From Spirochaetota bacterium (GTDB lineage Bacteria; Spirochaetota; UBA4802; UBA5550), in NCBI GenBank assembly GCA_022704585.1, contig JAKJGD010000060.1, positions 1 through 8,423 of the forward strand: a stretch of 8,423 nt of DNA. Reading direction: 5' to 3'. Position numbers and translations under genes: made by a program. The notes below the pieces were generated by a model. It was given only the letters and a program-made list of their open reading frames with translations. It was not told where the DNA came from and ran no database searches. Every line of letters starts with the position of its first letter. The first letter of the stretch is position 1. Shown here piece after piece: positions 1-5,772 of this stretch.

Positions 1-1023
1 CAGATAGGCGTGCCCACTCAGTTCATGAAGCTCTCCGAGGAGCTCGAGAAGTACGGCATGCTGGGCGTGTCCGGCTCCGCGCCCCTTCCCCAGAAGACGC
101 AGGAGCAGTTCGAGAGCAAGGCCGGGGGCGGCATCATGGAAGGGTTCGGCCTCTCCGAGATGTCCCCCTGCACGCACCTGAACACGACCTTCCTGGTCCG
201 GGTGTTCGGCGGCCGCTTCTCAATGAGGCTGAACACGCTTTTCCTGAGCATCCCCGGCAACCTGGCGCTTCTGAATGCGCTGCTGCGCCTGCTCGGAGCG
301 AAGAACGTGGGCCGGGTGCTCACCAAGCTGTTCTATTATCTGGCGAAGCTCACGAAGAAAAAGTCCCCGACCGCCGGTGCGGGCAAGGCGGTCGAGAAGA
401 GGGGGACCACCGGCGTCCCGTTCCCTGACACGGAGATAAAGTTCCTGTCGGTCGAGACCGGGAAGGAGCTTTCTATCGAAGAGATGCTGGCCGGCGCGCG
501 CGGCGAAATGCTGCTCAAGGGCCCCCAGCGGATGCTGGGCTACTGGCCGGTGCCGGGGAATGGCATTGACGAGGACGGCTTCATTCACACCAGCGACGTG
601 GTACGGATCGACGAGAACGGCTTCTTCTACATCGTTGACCGGACCAAGGACATGATCATCGTGTCCGGGTACAAGGTCTACTCCCGCGAGGTCGACGACG
701 TTCTGTACCGCCATCCCAAGGTGGAAATGGCGGCGACCATCGGCATACCCGACCCGGAGCGGGAAGGGAGCGAGCGGATCACGGTCTATGTCCAGCCCAA
801 GGAGAAATTCAGGGGCCAGGTCAGCGAGGCGGAGATCATCGACTATCTCAAGAAGCATGTGGCCAGGTACGCTGTCCCGAAGACGGTCCACGTGATCGAC
901 GAGATGCCGCTGACCGAGGTGCACAAGGTGAACAAGAAGCTCCTCCGTGAAATGGCGGCAAAGGAGCCCACGGCCGGCGGTAAGGCCGGCAAAAAGAAGG
1001 CGGCGAAGAAAGTTAAGGCGTAA
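1..1023 (+). CDS. AMP-forming acyl-CoA synthetase, C-terminal part (5' end outside window)
   Basis: Cytoplasmic or membrane-associated ligase that activates a carboxylic acid through an acyl-adenylate to its CoA thioester. The frame is open from base 1, so about 340 residues of a normally 500-650 residue enzyme are visible; the GTG at 10 is an internal valine, not a start. Counting from that codon, motifs in order are GFGLSEMSP (45-53, the A5 adenylate motif, family form YGxTE), TTGVPFPDTEIK (133-144), GYWPVPG with DGFIHTSDVV (about 177-198), DRTKDMIIVSGYKVYSREVD (210-229, the hinge and start of the mobile C-terminal domain), and LTEVHKVNKK (301-310). K306 sits where the family's catalytic lysine is expected, after H instead of the usual G. 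Odd features are about 60 extra residues between the first two motifs and a lysine-rich tail (AGKKKAAKKVKA). The acyl chain length cannot be read from the sequence. A thiolase gene follows 177 bases downstream. Confidence 0.9.
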   Translation, partial: QIGVPTQFMKLSEELEKYGMLGVSGSAPLPQKTQEQFESKAGGGIMEGFGLSEMSPCTHLNTTFLVRVFGGRFSMRLNTLFLSIPGNLALLNALLRLLGAKNVGRVLTKLFYYLAKLTKKKSPTAGAGKAVEKRGTTGVPFPDTEIKFLSVETGKELSIEEMLAGARGEMLLKGPQRMLGYWPVPGNGIDEDGFIHTSDVVRIDENGFFYIVDRTKDMIIVSGYKVYSREVDDVLYRHPKVEMAATIGIPDPEREGSERITVYVQPKEKFRGQVSEAEIIDYLKKHVARYAVPKTVHVIDEMPLTEVHKVNKKLLREMAAKEPTAGGKAGKKKAAKKVKA

Positions 1024-1072
1024 TGCCTGCGCGCGGCAGGACGACACGTGGTTGGCATATAACAACGATGCC

Positions 1073-1149
1073 CGTCATTCCCGCGAAAGCGGGAATCCAT
1101 GCGGAAAAATATGGGTTCCGGCTTTTCGCTGCGCTTCGGCCGGGATGAC
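1073..1149. repeat. Intergenic palindromic repeat with two hairpins (REP-like)
   Basis: The left half holds a perfect hairpin, TTCCCGC-GAAA-GCGGGAA (1078-1095). The right half holds CCGGC (1118-1122) facing GCCGG (1139-1143). The outer ends, GTCATTCCCG (1073-1082) and CCGGGATGAC (1140-1149), are near-perfect inverted complements, so the whole element can fold as a cloverleaf-like unit. From memory, sequences of the form GTCATTCCCGCGAAAGCGGG are dispersed repeats in many Proteobacteria and other GC-rich genomes. Here it separates the acyl-CoA synthetase from the thiolase, where it could stabilise or attenuate a joint transcript. That role is inferred. It has no T-run, so it is not a classic terminator. 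Confidence 0.75.
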
Positions 1150-1200
1150 AGCTGAGTTGTACAACAAGTCTAATATACAAAATTGAGAGGAGAATACATT

Positions 1201-2382
1201 ATGGAAGAAGCGGTATTTATTGACGGCGTACGCACCCCTAACGGCAGGGCCCACAAGGACAAGGGCTGGTTCCGGAACCTCCGGCCCGATGAATTGCTCT
1301 CCTACGTTTACGAGGGTATCTTTGAGAGAAACAAGAAAGTCAAGCCCGAAGATCTTGACGGCGTACTGGTGGGATGCGCGAACATATCCGGCATGCAGAA
1401 CGATATCGGACGGCTGGGATGGCTCGCTTCCGGAATGCCGGTGACTGTGGGCACCAACACGATAACGAACCAGTGCCCCTCCGGCATGTCAGCCACCATG
1501 CACGCGGCCCGCGCGATCATGACGGGCCAGGCTGACATGATGCTCGCGGCCGGCGTCGAGGACATGGAAAAGATCCCGATGGGCGCGAACATGAATTTCC
1601 CGCCGAGGATCCTCAAGTACTGGAACGGCGCCGACCTCCCCATGGGCCCCACGGCCGAGAAAGTGGCCGAAGTGTATAAAATCGCCCGGGACGACATGGA
1701 AAACATGGCCATATGGTCGAATAAAAAAGCGTATGAGGCCCAGCAGGCGGGCAAGTTTAAAAACGAGATCATTCCGGTGAAGGGTGTTGATGATAACGGC
1801 AACGAGATGCTCGTGGACAAGGACCAGTGGGTCCGCAGCAAGTCCGAACCGGAAAAGATGAAGGCCATGACCTCGTCGTTCAGGCCGAACGGCGGCGTGG
1901 TGACCGCGGCGACCTCTTCGCCGCTCACGCAGGGCGCGGCGGCGCTCCTGCTGATGAGCCGCAAAAAAGCCGACCAGCTTGGGCTGGAGTACCACTACAA
2001 GTTCAGCTACGGCGTGCTCGCGGGCTGCGACCCGACGGTCATGGGGATCGGCCCCATACCGGCCTGCCAGAAGCTGTTCGCGAAGATCGGCCTCTCCGCC
2101 AAGGACATCGGCGCGATCGAGCTGAACGAGGCCTTCGCGAGCCAGTCGCTCGCCTGCATCCGCGAGCTGAAGCTTGACAACGACAACGCACCCTTCAACA
2201 AGGTTAACGTATGGGGCGGCGCGCTCGCGCTCGGCCACCCGCTGGGACAGTCCGGCGCGCGTATCATCGTCACGCTGCTTAACGTTCTCAAGACCGAATT
2301 TCCGAACGAGAAGTACGGCCTCGCGTCCCTCTGCGGCGCGTTTGGAAACGCGGCGGCGCTGCTGGTAGAAAAAGTCAAATAA
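1201..2382 (+). CDS. Thiolase family protein (acetyl-CoA C-acyltransferase / acetyltransferase)
   Basis: 393-residue cytoplasmic thiolase, normal length for the family. It would cleave 3-ketoacyl-CoA with CoA, or condense two acyl-CoAs in reverse. The nucleophilic cysteine is C92 in NQCPSGMSA. The NEAFA motif starts at N309. The active-site histidine is H346 in GGALALGHPLGQSGAR. The second catalytic cysteine is C378, exactly where it lies in well-studied bacterial thiolases, but its loop reads LCGAFGNAAA instead of the usual CxGGGxG. The start is ATG 1201: GAGAGGAG (1185-1192) ends 8 bases upstream, and an in-frame TTG at 1183 lies before that ribosome binding site and is rejected. The upstream acyl-CoA synthetase suggests acyl-CoA degradation, possibly in one transcript, though the 177-base gap with a repeat leaves this open. 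The substrate and preferred direction cannot be decided. A strong terminator follows directly. Confidence 0.92.
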   Translation: MEEAVFIDGVRTPNGRAHKDKGWFRNLRPDELLSYVYEGIFERNKKVKPEDLDGVLVGCANISGMQNDIGRLGWLASGMPVTVGTNTITNQCPSGMSATMHAARAIMTGQADMMLAAGVEDMEKIPMGANMNFPPRILKYWNGADLPMGPTAEKVAEVYKIARDDMENMAIWSNKKAYEAQQAGKFKNEIIPVKGVDDNGNEMLVDKDQWVRSKSEPEKMKAMTSSFRPNGGVVTAATSSPLTQGAAALLLMSRKKADQLGLEYHYKFSYGVLAGCDPTVMGIGPIPACQKLFAKIGLSAKDIGAIELNEAFASQSLACIRELKLDNDNAPFNKVNVWGGALALGHPLGQSGARIIVTLLNVLKTEFPNEKYGLASLCGAFGNAAALLVEKVK

Positions 2383-2392
2383 GGCGAAACGG

Positions 2393-2421
2393 AAGGCGGG
2401 GCCGCGCGGCCCCGCCTTTTT
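2393..2421 (+). terminator. Rho-independent terminator after the thiolase gene
   Basis: A perfect 11-bp stem, AAGGCGGGGCC (2393-2403) with GGCCCCGCCTT (2408-2418), closes a GCGC loop and runs into five T residues (2417-2421). It lies 10 bases behind the thiolase stop codon, so the thiolase transcript should end here and the next gene needs its own promoter. Confidence 0.93.
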
Positions 2422-2461
2422 CAGGGCGCGTATGAATCTCCCGCATAAACCCGGGGAACTT

Positions 2462-2490
2462 CTTACAGGAATCCCGGTCAAACATATAAA
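2462..2490 (+). promoter_or_regulatory. Possible sigma-70-type promoter for the chalcone-isomerase-like gene
   Basis: CTTACA (2462-2467, 4 of 6 consensus matches) and TATAAA (2485-2490, 5 of 6) are separated by 17 bases, between the thiolase terminator and the next gene. A start point near 2497 would give a leader of about 100 bases that includes the long hairpin at 2532-2569. The -35 box is weak and the call rests on spacing and position only. Confidence 0.35.
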
Positions 2491-2531
2491 GGCGGGCCTC
2501 CCGATTCAGTGATTATATGGATGGTGCTTCA

Positions 2532-2569
2532 GCCGGTCGCAAACGGGCCTGCCCGTCACTGCGGCCGGC
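2532..2569 (+). other. Long stem-loop in the leader of the chalcone-isomerase-like gene
   Basis: GCCGGTCGC (2532-2540) pairs with GCGGCCGGC (2561-2569) over 9 bp with one G-U pair. Inside, ACGGGC (2543-2548) pairs perfectly with GCCCGT (2551-2556), joined by a small internal loop (2541-2542 opposite 2557-2560). The structure ends 27 bases before ATG 2597, just upstream of the likely ribosome binding site GAGG (2584-2587). No T-run follows, so it is not an intrinsic terminator. A role in mRNA stability or translation control is inferred. Confidence 0.55.
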
Positions 2570-2596
2570 CACTATCATAATGCGAGGTTCAAGTAC

Positions 2597-3157
2597 ATGA
2601 AGAAGCTTCTGGTTGTAGCGCTCATTCTGGCGGCGGGTTTTGTCTCCGCCGACGCGAAGGTCGTAAATGGGGTTGCCATTCCCGACACGTATAGTGCGGG
2701 CGGGACGACCCTCCTGCTGAACGGCACCGGCATCAGGACAAAGTTCATGATGAACATCTACATCGGCGCCCTGTACCTGAAGGCAAAGGGAAGCGACGGC
2801 GCTGCCGTCGCCGCGGCCGGCGAGCCGATGAACGTGCGGCTCCACATTGTGTCCAGCCTGATCACGCCTGATCGCATGGCGGAGAACACGAGGGAAGGGT
2901 TCACGAAATCAGCGGGCGGCAACGTGGGGCCGTACAAGGCCGGCATGGAGACCTTTATCAATACCTTCAAGGACGGGATCAAGGTCGGCGACAAATTCGA
3001 TATCACGTACGTGCCCGGCAAGGGCGTGCAGGTATACAAGAATGGCGTGCTCAAAACCACGGTCCAGGGACTGGCGTTCAAGAAGATCCTGTATGGTATC
3101 TGGATAGGCCCCAACGGCATCCAGGAGGCCCTCCGGAACGGGATGCTCGGAAAGTAG
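2597..3157 (+). CDS. Secreted chalcone-isomerase-like protein
   Basis: 186 residues, complete. Residues 1-20 form a signal peptide (MKK, hydrophobic core, cleavage expected after VSADA), so the mature protein should be periplasmic or exported. The mature part fits the bacterial chalcone isomerase-like family: LLLNGTGIRTKFMMNIYIGA followed by LYLK (about 44-67) is the family signature, and residues 85-100 (VRLHIVSSLITPDRM) and 149-165 (VYKNGVLKTTVQGLAF) fit the same fold. Bacterial members usually lack demonstrated chalcone isomerase activity and are of unknown function; related folds bind fatty acids. The ribosome binding site is probably GAGG (2584-2587), 9 bases from the start. The gene appears monocistronic, with a terminator on each side. 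The binding of a fatty acid or other small ligand is only an inference from the fold. Confidence 0.82.
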   Translation: MKKLLVVALILAAGFVSADAKVVNGVAIPDTYSAGGTTLLLNGTGIRTKFMMNIYIGALYLKAKGSDGAAVAAAGEPMNVRLHIVSSLITPDRMAENTREGFTKSAGGNVGPYKAGMETFINTFKDGIKVGDKFDITYVPGKGVQVYKNGVLKTTVQGLAFKKILYGIWIGPNGIQEALRNGMLGK

Positions 3158-3180
3158 CGGTAACCGGCATCGAACAAGTG

Positions 3181-3209
3181 AAAGGGGCGCCTGGCGGCGC
3201 CCCTTTTTT
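3181..3209 (+). terminator. Rho-independent terminator after the chalcone-isomerase-like gene
   Basis: AAAGGGGCGCC (3181-3191) pairs perfectly with GGCGCCCCTTT (3196-3206) around a TGGC loop, and six T residues (3204-3209) follow the GC core. It starts 23 bases behind the stop codon at 3155-3157. Confidence 0.94.
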
Positions 3210-3232
3210 ATGCACTGCATCCAAAAGAAAAA

Positions 3233-3403
3233 ATGCTGGACATCGACCATGAAATTCTTCTTATGAAAAGGGGTCCCGGCATCAATCCCGCCGACAGGGC
3301 GGGCGATGCGCCATCGGCTTTACGCCTCGTCCATGAAATCGCGGGGCCGACGCCATGCTCCGGACCGCCGGAGATGCAACCCGAAAAAATTCCAGCATCG
3401 TGA
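3233..3403 (+). CDS. Possible small leader ORF of 56 codons, doubtful
   Basis: An open frame from ATG 3233 to TGA 3401-3403 encodes 56 residues beginning MLDIDHEILLMKRGPG and rich in proline and alanine toward its end. I recognise no family, and the upstream purine stretch (CCAAAAGAAAAA) is a poor ribosome binding site. Its stop codon overlaps the TGAGG (3401-3405) that probably serves the next gene, so translational coupling would be possible. It lies right after a terminator, in the interval that must also hold the next gene's promoter. It may equally be chance coding in GC-rich DNA. Confidence 0.2.
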   Translation: MLDIDHEILLMKRGPGINPADRAGDAPSALRLVHEIAGPTPCSGPPEMQPEKIPAS

Positions 3404-3413
3404 GGCACAGGAG

Positions 3414-4409
3414 ATGAAACAGAAGACCATCATGCCGCTTGCGGCGATTATTGCCGTAACTCTCATGTTCCCGCATCCGGCACATTCAAAGGAGTGCCCG
3501 CTGCTGCCCGAAAAGCAGGGCACCTTCGAGTTCCTGACACGGACCGATTATGCCTGGTATCAATGCGGGTTTACGAAGGCCGAGGTCAATGACAACCTGA
3601 AGGAGCTCGCAGCGCTCGTGGCCACGGTCCGGAAGAACCCGGTCCTGGCCGGGCTGAAGGGCTTTGACGCCAGGGTGCAGCTGTATACCATCTCCGACTG
3701 CGGGGGCACGGCCGCATACGGCATACCCGTGCGGGTCAGCTTCGGATTATGCTCCTGGTTCCAGTGCGACGGCAAAGGGCCGGTCAGGATCACGATGGAG
3801 CCGCCAGAGTGGAGCGTCATGGTCAACGATATGGTCCCCGGCTGGGTCACACCGCTTTCGTCCGCGGAAGGCCGGGTCTTTTTCAGCGTACCCGCGAAAA
3901 AGGAGACCATCAGGCCGGGCATCGACGTGTACGATCATGAATGTTACATCATGTATAATCCCGACCGCCCGGCGTACTGGCTCCCCGTGACGGTGAAGGA
4001 AGCATATGCCGCAATGGTCGAAGACGCGAAAAAGGACAAAGACGCGTACACTCGCCAGTTCATGCTGAATTTCATGGAGAAGGAATGGGCGGCGTTTTCG
4101 GAAGCGGACAGGAGCAGGCCCGCGTACACGGTGGGAACGAACGAAAACATGCCGCGAATCCTGGGAAAACTGAGCGCTGACGCAACAGGACTGCCGCTGG
4201 TGCGCGTCAACCCGGCCTACTGGAACAAGGGGCTGCCGCGGTCGGCCATTCAGTTCATATACTGCCGCATCATTAACAACAAGGCATATATCAGGAAAGA
4301 GAAAGAGTTCTTTTTGCAAAAAAACAGCATCAGTTACAATCTCTACCGTTTCCTGGAAACACTGAACAACGACACGGCGGCGTCATTGCTGCATCATATC
4401 AGGAAGTAG
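3414..4409 (+). CDS. Secreted cysteine-containing protein of unknown function
   Basis: 331 residues, family not recognised. The chosen start is ATG 3414: it opens with a good signal peptide (MKQKTIMPLAAIIAVTLMF, cleavage expected after PHPAHS, residue 25), and GAGG (3402-3405) ends 8 bases upstream. An upstream in-frame ATG at 3306 would add 36 basic residues ahead of the signal peptide and is rejected. The mature protein should be exported. It holds seven cysteines (28, 51, 96, 113, 118, 177, 284), including SDCGG (95-99) and LCSWFQCDG (112-120), which could form disulfides. Other recognisable patches are EPPEWSVMVNDMVPGW (129-144), aromatic HECYIMYNPDRPAYW (176-190), a charged helical stretch (about 195-232) and RVNPAYWNKGLPRSAIQF (264-281). 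No membrane segment or catalytic motif is apparent. It ends 17 bases before the end of a convergent gene. Function unknown. Confidence 0.75.
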   Translation: MKQKTIMPLAAIIAVTLMFPHPAHSKECPLLPEKQGTFEFLTRTDYAWYQCGFTKAEVNDNLKELAALVATVRKNPVLAGLKGFDARVQLYTISDCGGTAAYGIPVRVSFGLCSWFQCDGKGPVRITMEPPEWSVMVNDMVPGWVTPLSSAEGRVFFSVPAKKETIRPGIDVYDHECYIMYNPDRPAYWLPVTVKEAYAAMVEDAKKDKDAYTRQFMLNFMEKEWAAFSEADRSRPAYTVGTNENMPRILGKLSADATGLPLVRVNPAYWNKGLPRSAIQFIYCRIINNKAYIRKEKEFFLQKNSISYNLYRFLETLNNDTAASLLHHIRK

Positions 4410-4426
4410 GCCCCGGGCCGGGTACG

Positions 4427-4801
4427 CTACGCCCAGCCCAGGAGATAGACGGCAAAAGCGACGACGCAGGCCGTGTCGAACGCGAGAATGAGCGCGAAAT
4501 TATTCACGTAGCCTTTCCTGTAGTGTGCCAGCATCAGGCCCACGAATGTCGCCTTGTTCAGCGCCACGCACGCGATCACCGGGGTGCGGATGCCCGGGTC
4601 ATAACCGGCCCAGATCAGCAGAAGGCCGGTGACGAATATTCCCATGCCCCAGTGCCGCTCGATCAGGCCGGCGACCCCGTCGTCCGCCTTGAGCCGGAGC
4701 ATTTTCTCCATGACCAGCTTCGGCGCGAAGAAGAGCAGGAGCATCGAGCAGGTTATTATTCCCGTCACGTAAAGGATTGCAGTGATGTTGCCGGTTATCA
4801 T
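4427..4801 (-). CDS. Small four-helix inner-membrane protein, function unknown
   Basis: 124 residues, almost entirely hydrophobic. Likely membrane helices are at about 5-27, 51-67, 72-92 and 101-122. A charged loop follows helix 1 (KLVMEKMLRLKADDG, about 28-42) and leads into RHWGMG (49-54), the most motif-like part; HYRKGYVNN (93-101) separates helices 3 and 4. There is no signal peptide with a cleavage site and no recognisable catalytic motif. GGAGG (4806-4810 on the minus strand) lies 4 bases from the ATG, and the stop codon of the upstream flavoprotein gene is only 10 bases away, so the two genes are almost certainly cotranscribed and perhaps translationally coupled. The pairing suggests a membrane partner or electron acceptor for the flavoprotein, but this rests on context alone. 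Confidence 0.78.
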   Translation of the reverse strand: MITGNITAILYVTGIITCSMLLLFFAPKLVMEKMLRLKADDGVAGLIERHWGMGIFVTGLLLIWAGYDPGIRTPVIACVALNKATFVGLMLAHYRKGYVNNFALILAFDTACVVAFAVYLLGWA

Positions 4802-4811
4802 GTTTCCTCCG

Positions 4812-5621
4812 TTATGGTGTCGTGTCGAGCCGCGCAGCGCGCGGCGCCGACTTGTTTTCTCCCCTGGACATCCGGGCCGCGAGCATGTCGAACAGCATCC
4901 CCGCCAGTTTTTTTAACGGGTTCAGCACAACAGGGTAATAGTAGTCCGATTCGAACCACCCCTTTTCCCGGAAGTAGCTGAAGTCCCGCCAGTTTTCGTC
5001 AAGGAGGCGCCCGATGCTGGTCCGGGACATCCTGAAGATCATGAGCCACAACAGGGACGGGGCCGGGCATGCGTTCCTGACCAGCCGGGAATGGAACTTC
5101 CTGGCCAGCCGGTCCAGCTTCCGGTCGTTCGCCATCCCTGTTTTTTCCGGGACGGGTTCGCGCGATACGATACAGCACCCCTTGACTGTATTGAATCCCA
5201 TCCCGGTGCCGGCGAAATCCAGGTATTTGACGATTTCTCCTCCCCCGTATATTCCCTGCGCCACTATGCCGGTGAACGCTTTTCCGAAATAGCGCGGGCG
5301 GTGAAACATGAAGCCCAGCCGGTCGAGGAAAATTTTCATTATCGCTGATACCTGGAAGGAGTAGTTGGGGGAGGCAAAGACCACGCCGTCGGAATCGCTG
5401 ATTTTCTTTATTAGCAGGTCCCTGTCGTCCTTCAGCGGGCAGAGCTCCTCGCCCCTGTTCAGGCATGACAGGCAGCCCTTACAGACCCGCACATCGTAAT
5501 CGCTGAGCATGACTATCTCATAGTCGACATCCCCGAGCGACTGCAATTTTTTCAGGAATTGCTCGGTGGCATGGTAGGTGTGCTTTTTTCTCGCGCTGCC
5601 GACGAATGCGGTTACCTTCAT
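4812..5621 (-). CDS. Flavodoxin-fold NAD(P)H-dependent oxidoreductase, iron-sulfur-flavoprotein-like
   Basis: 269 residues. The N-terminal half is a flavodoxin-like FMN reductase domain: MKVTAFVGSARKKHTYHATE (1-20) is the strand plus phosphate-binding loop, VVFASPNYSFQVSAIMKIFL (80-99) is the second flavin-binding segment, and AQGIYGGGE (121-129) the third. C47, C50, C53 and C61 give a CX2CX2CX7C motif, the spacing that holds a [4Fe-4S] cluster in iron-sulfur flavoproteins, so two-electron to one-electron transfer is plausible. Many ordinary flavodoxin-family oxidoreductases share part of this motif without a proven cluster. Residues about 185-269 form a C-terminal extension with a hydrophobic patch (LLWLMIF, 190-196) and aromatic GWFESDYYYPVV (221-232). 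AAGGAG (5631-5636) lies 9 bases before the ATG. It is the first gene of an operon with the small membrane protein; its redox partner and substrate are unknown. Confidence 0.85.
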   Translation of the reverse strand: MKVTAFVGSARKKHTYHATEQFLKKLQSLGDVDYEIVMLSDYDVRVCKGCLSCLNRGEELCPLKDDRDLLIKKISDSDGVVFASPNYSFQVSAIMKIFLDRLGFMFHRPRYFGKAFTGIVAQGIYGGGEIVKYLDFAGTGMGFNTVKGCCIVSREPVPEKTGMANDRKLDRLARKFHSRLVRNACPAPSLLWLMIFRMSRTSIGRLLDENWRDFSYFREKGWFESDYYYPVVLNPLKKLAGMLFDMLAARMSRGENKSAPRAARLDTTP

Positions 5622-5651
5622 GGGCGCACGCTCCTTCGGTTATACGGGCAT

Positions 5652-5666
5652 TTCTGCCGGACAGAA
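5652..5666. promoter_or_regulatory. Short palindrome at the flavoprotein start point, possible operator
   Basis: TTCTG (5652-5656) and CAGAA (5662-5666) are perfect inverted repeats separated by 5 bases, placed just downstream of the -10 box and covering the expected start point. This is a good position for a repressor site. The arms are short, no regulator gene is nearby and the motif matches no operator I can name. Confidence 0.3.
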
Positions 5667-5669
5667 GGG

Positions 5670-5697
5670 AGTGTACCGTATTCAAACAGGTTGTCAA
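5670..5697 (-). promoter_or_regulatory. Sigma-70-type promoter of the flavoprotein operon
   Basis: On the minus strand a perfect -35 box TTGACA (5697-5692) is followed after 16 bases by TACACT (5675-5670, 4 of 6 matches to TATAAT). A start point near 5663 gives a leader of about 40 bases to ATG 5621. It lies in the gap between the chemoreceptor stop codon (5773) and the flavoprotein gene, so the operon can be expressed separately from the chemoreceptor. Confidence 0.6.
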
Positions 5698-5772
5698 TAA
5701 GAATTAGGGGGATGCGGATATGTGGCTGTTTCCGCCCGGCGGCGGCGTCCTGCCGGAGCGGCCCCGGAGAAG

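Noticed and set aside
220..1065. 281-codon minus-strand open frame
   Set aside because: It is antisense to the acyl-CoA synthetase, which has clear family motifs. Its leucine/arginine/histidine-rich composition is typical of GC-rich shadow frames.
1183..1200. In-frame TTG start six codons before the thiolase ATG
   Set aside because: It would place the strong ribosome binding site (GAGAGGAG, 1185-1192) inside the coding region. ATG 1201 has ideal spacing and matches thiolase N-termini.
1489..2481. 330-codon minus-strand open frame
   Set aside because: It is antisense to the thiolase and spans its terminator. The product is arginine-rich with no recognisable domain.
3306..3413. N-terminal extension of the secreted protein from ATG 3306
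   Set aside because: It would add 36 basic residues before a textbook signal peptide; ATG 3414 has its own ribosome binding site.
3747..4319. 190-codon minus-strand open frame
   Set aside because: It is antisense to the secreted protein gene, which has a signal peptide and ribosome binding site. The shadow frame is rich in histidine, arginine and valine and has no motif.
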